Of a stretch of DNA of 64,000 nucleotides, positions 62,322 to 64,000 are shown piece after piece. The position numbers were made by a program, and so were the translations under genes. The notes beneath the pieces are model-generated. The model saw nothing but the letters and a program-made list of their open reading frames with translations, made no database searches and was not told the DNA's origin. The first letter of the stretch is position 1. Every line of letters begins with the position of its first letter. Source of the DNA: Neomesorhizobium sp963726065 (GTDB lineage: Bacteria > Pseudomonadota > Alphaproteobacteria > Rhizobiales > Rhizobiaceae); assembly GCA_963726065.1 (NCBI GenBank), contig CAVSAU010000010.1:124001-188000 (forward strand), read 5' to 3'.

Positions 62322-62921
62322 TTGGACGTGAATATAAGTTTCGATTCGGTTGGCGAGTTCGTCTGGGTCCTGGGGATCATCGCCTGGTACGTTATCCGAT
62401 ACCCTTTTGAGCGGCGCGCAAAGCGCGTGCGGGTTGTCGGTACGCAACGGTCGCCATCCGACAGTATCGGTCTGGCTGCCGCAGTCCTTGGGATGGCCAT
62501 CATCCCAGCCTTCTGCATCATAACGAATGTTCCCCGCGCCGCCGATTATCCCAGCAATATCTGGTCGGTCGGTACTGGAACGATACTCTACGTGGCTGCG
62601 CTCTGGGTCTTTCGCCGCGCCCACAAGGAGCTTGGACGCAACTGGTCTATCAGCCTGGAAATCCGCGAGCGACACGAACTGATCCGCTCCGGTCCATACG
62701 CGCTCGTTCGCCATCCCATGTACACCTCGTTTCTGTTGATGGCGCTTGGGCAGCTTTTCCTGCTTTCCAATTGGGTCGCGGGACTGGCGGGCCTGATCGG
62801 GTTTACAATCCTCTTTTTTGGACGCGTCGACAAGGAAGAGCGTATGATGCTTGATAATTTCGGCCCGCAATATCGGGCTTACATGGAAACTACCAAGCGA
62901 ATTATTCCTTATCTGTATTAG
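62322..62921 (+). CDS. Isoprenylcysteine carboxyl methyltransferase-like membrane protein
   Basis: This is a 199-residue protein with about four to five membrane segments and the family C-terminal signature (LIRSGPYALVRHPMYTSFLL, then RVDKEERMMLDNFGPQYRAY), which binds SAM. The start is uncertain: TTG at 62322 or GTG at 62328, both weakly supported. Bacterial relatives methylate lipids or unknown small molecules. Confidence 0.78.
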   Translation: MDVNISFDSVGEFVWVLGIIAWYVIRYPFERRAKRVRVVGTQRSPSDSIGLAAAVLGMAIIPAFCIITNVPRAADYPSNIWSVGTGTILYVAALWVFRRAHKELGRNWSISLEIRERHELIRSGPYALVRHPMYTSFLLMALGQLFLLSNWVAGLAGLIGFTILFFGRVDKEERMMLDNFGPQYRAYMETTKRIIPYLY

Positions 62922-62931
62922 GGTTGCGAGG

Positions 62932-63669
62932 ATGCGCGGTCGAGCCATCAAGCTTTCGGCGTCTCGGCGTTTGGTTGGAGACCTGATGCACTTTTCACTG
63001 GGCGTGCCGCGCGTCACTGTCCAGCGCCGGATCGACGTGAGCAGTCTCGTCAGAGCGAGGACGGCAAACGGGAAAAAACGCTCCTGGACCGCGATCTTCC
63101 TCAAGGCATATGCGTTGCTGGCAAGGGAGACGCCGGAACTTCGGCGCACCTACGTCAAATTGCCGTGGCCACATCTGTACGAGTATCCCGTGAGCGTTGC
63201 ATCGGTTGCTCATGAACGGGACCTTGATGGCGAAAAGGCAGTGCTTCTAACCCGCATCAAATGCCCGGAACGCGATGCAATTCGTGAGCTCGAGGAATTC
63301 CTCCATCGAGCAAGAACGCTTCCGGTCCATGAGGTTAGAGATTTCAGGAGGGCCCTCAAATTTTCCCGTGCGCCGACTATTGTCAGGCGTTTGCTCATGT
63401 GGCTGGGGCTGAACATCGCGCGCCAAAAGGCCAACTATTTCGGCACCTTCCAACTTTCCGTCTATTCCGGGCTGGGGGCGGAATTGCTCAATCCGCTGAC
63501 ACCGCTTACCACTCTGCTCAACTACGGTCCGATCGAGGACGGTTTCGTGACCGTGCGCATCCACTATGATCACCGGGTAATGGATGGCGCCACCGTGGCC
63601 CGGGCGCTGGGGAAGTTCGACGAAATACTCAACGGCGTTATAGCCGAAGAACTGGCCGATTCCGGCTGA
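62932..63669 (+). CDS. Stand-alone 2-oxoacid dehydrogenase E2-type acyltransferase domain
   Basis: This is a 245-residue protein matching the catalytic core of E2 acyltransferases. The chloramphenicol-acetyltransferase-like active site is IHYDHRVMDGATVARALGKF (H-x-x-x-D-G). There is no lipoyl domain or peripheral-subunit-binding domain. It starts 10 nt after the methyltransferase-like gene, so the two are probably co-transcribed. It may acylate a lipid or small molecule rather than serve a dehydrogenase complex (inference). Confidence 0.75.
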   Translation: MRGRAIKLSASRRLVGDLMHFSLGVPRVTVQRRIDVSSLVRARTANGKKRSWTAIFLKAYALLARETPELRRTYVKLPWPHLYEYPVSVASVAHERDLDGEKAVLLTRIKCPERDAIRELEEFLHRARTLPVHEVRDFRRALKFSRAPTIVRRLLMWLGLNIARQKANYFGTFQLSVYSGLGAELLNPLTPLTTLLNYGPIEDGFVTVRIHYDHRVMDGATVARALGKFDEILNGVIAEELADSG

Positions 63670-63712
63670 AAACGCGTCCTGCCGGTGAATACTGGGGGGA
63701 TCCCGAGGTTCG

Positions 63713-64000
63713 TCAAACCCTGCTTTCCGAAGGAGCTGCCGGTCCTTGTTCCAGGATCAACACCTGCCAACCTTTTCGCTCATCCAGGATTGCATAGACG
63801 ACCGGCTCGTCCGTGTTGTTTTTCAGATAAAAAATGGAGAACCCATCGGCATTTCTGCAATGCCACCCAACTCCAAACGGCTTGGTTCGGCTTGAATAGC
63901 TCAGACCTTGAGCTGTCTCGAAGAGAGCTTCTATAACTTTTCGCCCATCCACACGCTGTGGGGCATCGAGCGCCGTCCGCGCAAGATCGCGCACCGCGCT
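63713..64000 (-). CDS. Partial unknown gene at right edge
   Basis: The frame is open to the window edge, with a possible GTG start at 63994. The visible protein (VRDLARTALDAPQRVDGRKV, then VGWHCRNADGFSIFYLKNNT, then AILDERKGWQVLILEQGPAA) looks coding and is convergent with the acyltransferase gene. No signal peptide is seen in the visible part. No family recognised; the true start may lie outside. Confidence 0.5.
   Translation of the reverse strand, partial: SAVRDLARTALDAPQRVDGRKVIEALFETAQGLSYSSRTKPFGVGWHCRNADGFSIFYLKNNTDEPVVYAILDERKGWQVLILEQGPAAPSESRV

Noticed and set aside
1..64000. CRISPR arrays, tRNA/rRNA genes, transposases and prophage genes
   Set aside because: No regularly spaced direct repeats, RNA gene sequences or mobile-element proteins were seen on either strand.

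Overview
The window is high-GC alphaproteobacterial DNA, most consistent with a rhizobial chromosome and probably Mesorhizobium or a close relative. The flagellar genes carry rhizobium-type markers: MotC and MotE, the VisN/VisR LuxR pair, an FtcR/Rem-type regulator, FlbT/FlaF and a short FlgD. The genus is an inference from gene content. No rRNA, tRNA, CRISPR array or intact insertion sequence was seen.

Positions 1-36.5 kb hold one large flagellar cluster. Minus-strand units, in direction of transcription, are: a DUF1217 gene-flgF-fliI-unknown-flgB-flgC-fliE-flgG-flgA-flgI-motE-flgH-fliL-fliP (31.5 to 21.4 kb); flagellin (21.1 to 19.8 kb); fliF-fliH-like-motB-motC-fliK-transglycosylase-ftcR (19.7 to 12.1 kb); flgE-flgK-flgL-flaF-flbT-flgD-fliQ (11.9 to 6.6 kb); and flhA-fliR-fliJ-like-cheL (3.9 kb to the left edge). 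The plus-strand unit is motA-fliM-fliN-fliG-flhB-unknown (31.6 to 36.5 kb), followed by convergent visN-visR. A non-flagellar EamA exporter/MocR regulator pair sits between fliQ and flhA. A short shared element, CTTGYGCGAR, lies 45-69 nt upstream of the first gene of four minus-strand flagellar units.

Positions 38.3-45.5 kb hold a sugar locus: a LacI-family repressor divergent from an ABC sugar importer (binding protein, two permeases, ATPase), an aldose-1-epimerase-like protein and a D-lyxose/D-mannose isomerase. Two identical 14-bp operator candidates lie in the divergent promoter region. A 167-bp palindromic intergenic element follows.

Positions 45.7-51.2 kb look eroded: a phytanoyl-CoA dioxygenase-family gene with about five frameshifts, a frameshifted AraC regulator, an unrecognised ORF, a 5'-truncated SLC13 permease remnant, an intact AI-2E-family membrane protein and a truncated aspartoacylase-like gene.

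Positions 51.6-59.7 kb hold the most interesting locus: an AraC regulator, an SRPBCC protein and a molybdenum hydroxylase whose molybdopterin subunit is split into two genes. These are followed by a MoxR AAA ATPase, a VWA protein and a TIM-barrel amidohydrolase. The order FAD-FeS-Mo-MoxR-VWA resembles cox clusters, but the CO dehydrogenase active-site motif is absent, so the substrate is unknown.

Positions 59.8-64 kb hold an NTF2-like protein and an envelope-flavoured set: an L,D-transpeptidase lipoprotein, a 44-residue lipoprotein, an NlpC/P60-like lipoprotein, an isoprenylcysteine-methyltransferase-like membrane protein and a stand-alone E2-type acyltransferase domain. A partial unknown gene runs off the right edge.

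Several otherwise well-conserved genes (flbT, flagellin, the sugar-binding protein, both AraC genes) are broken by one extra base, often in a short homopolymer. This suggests sequence error for at least those genes. Coordinates given for them are for the frame-corrected gene.
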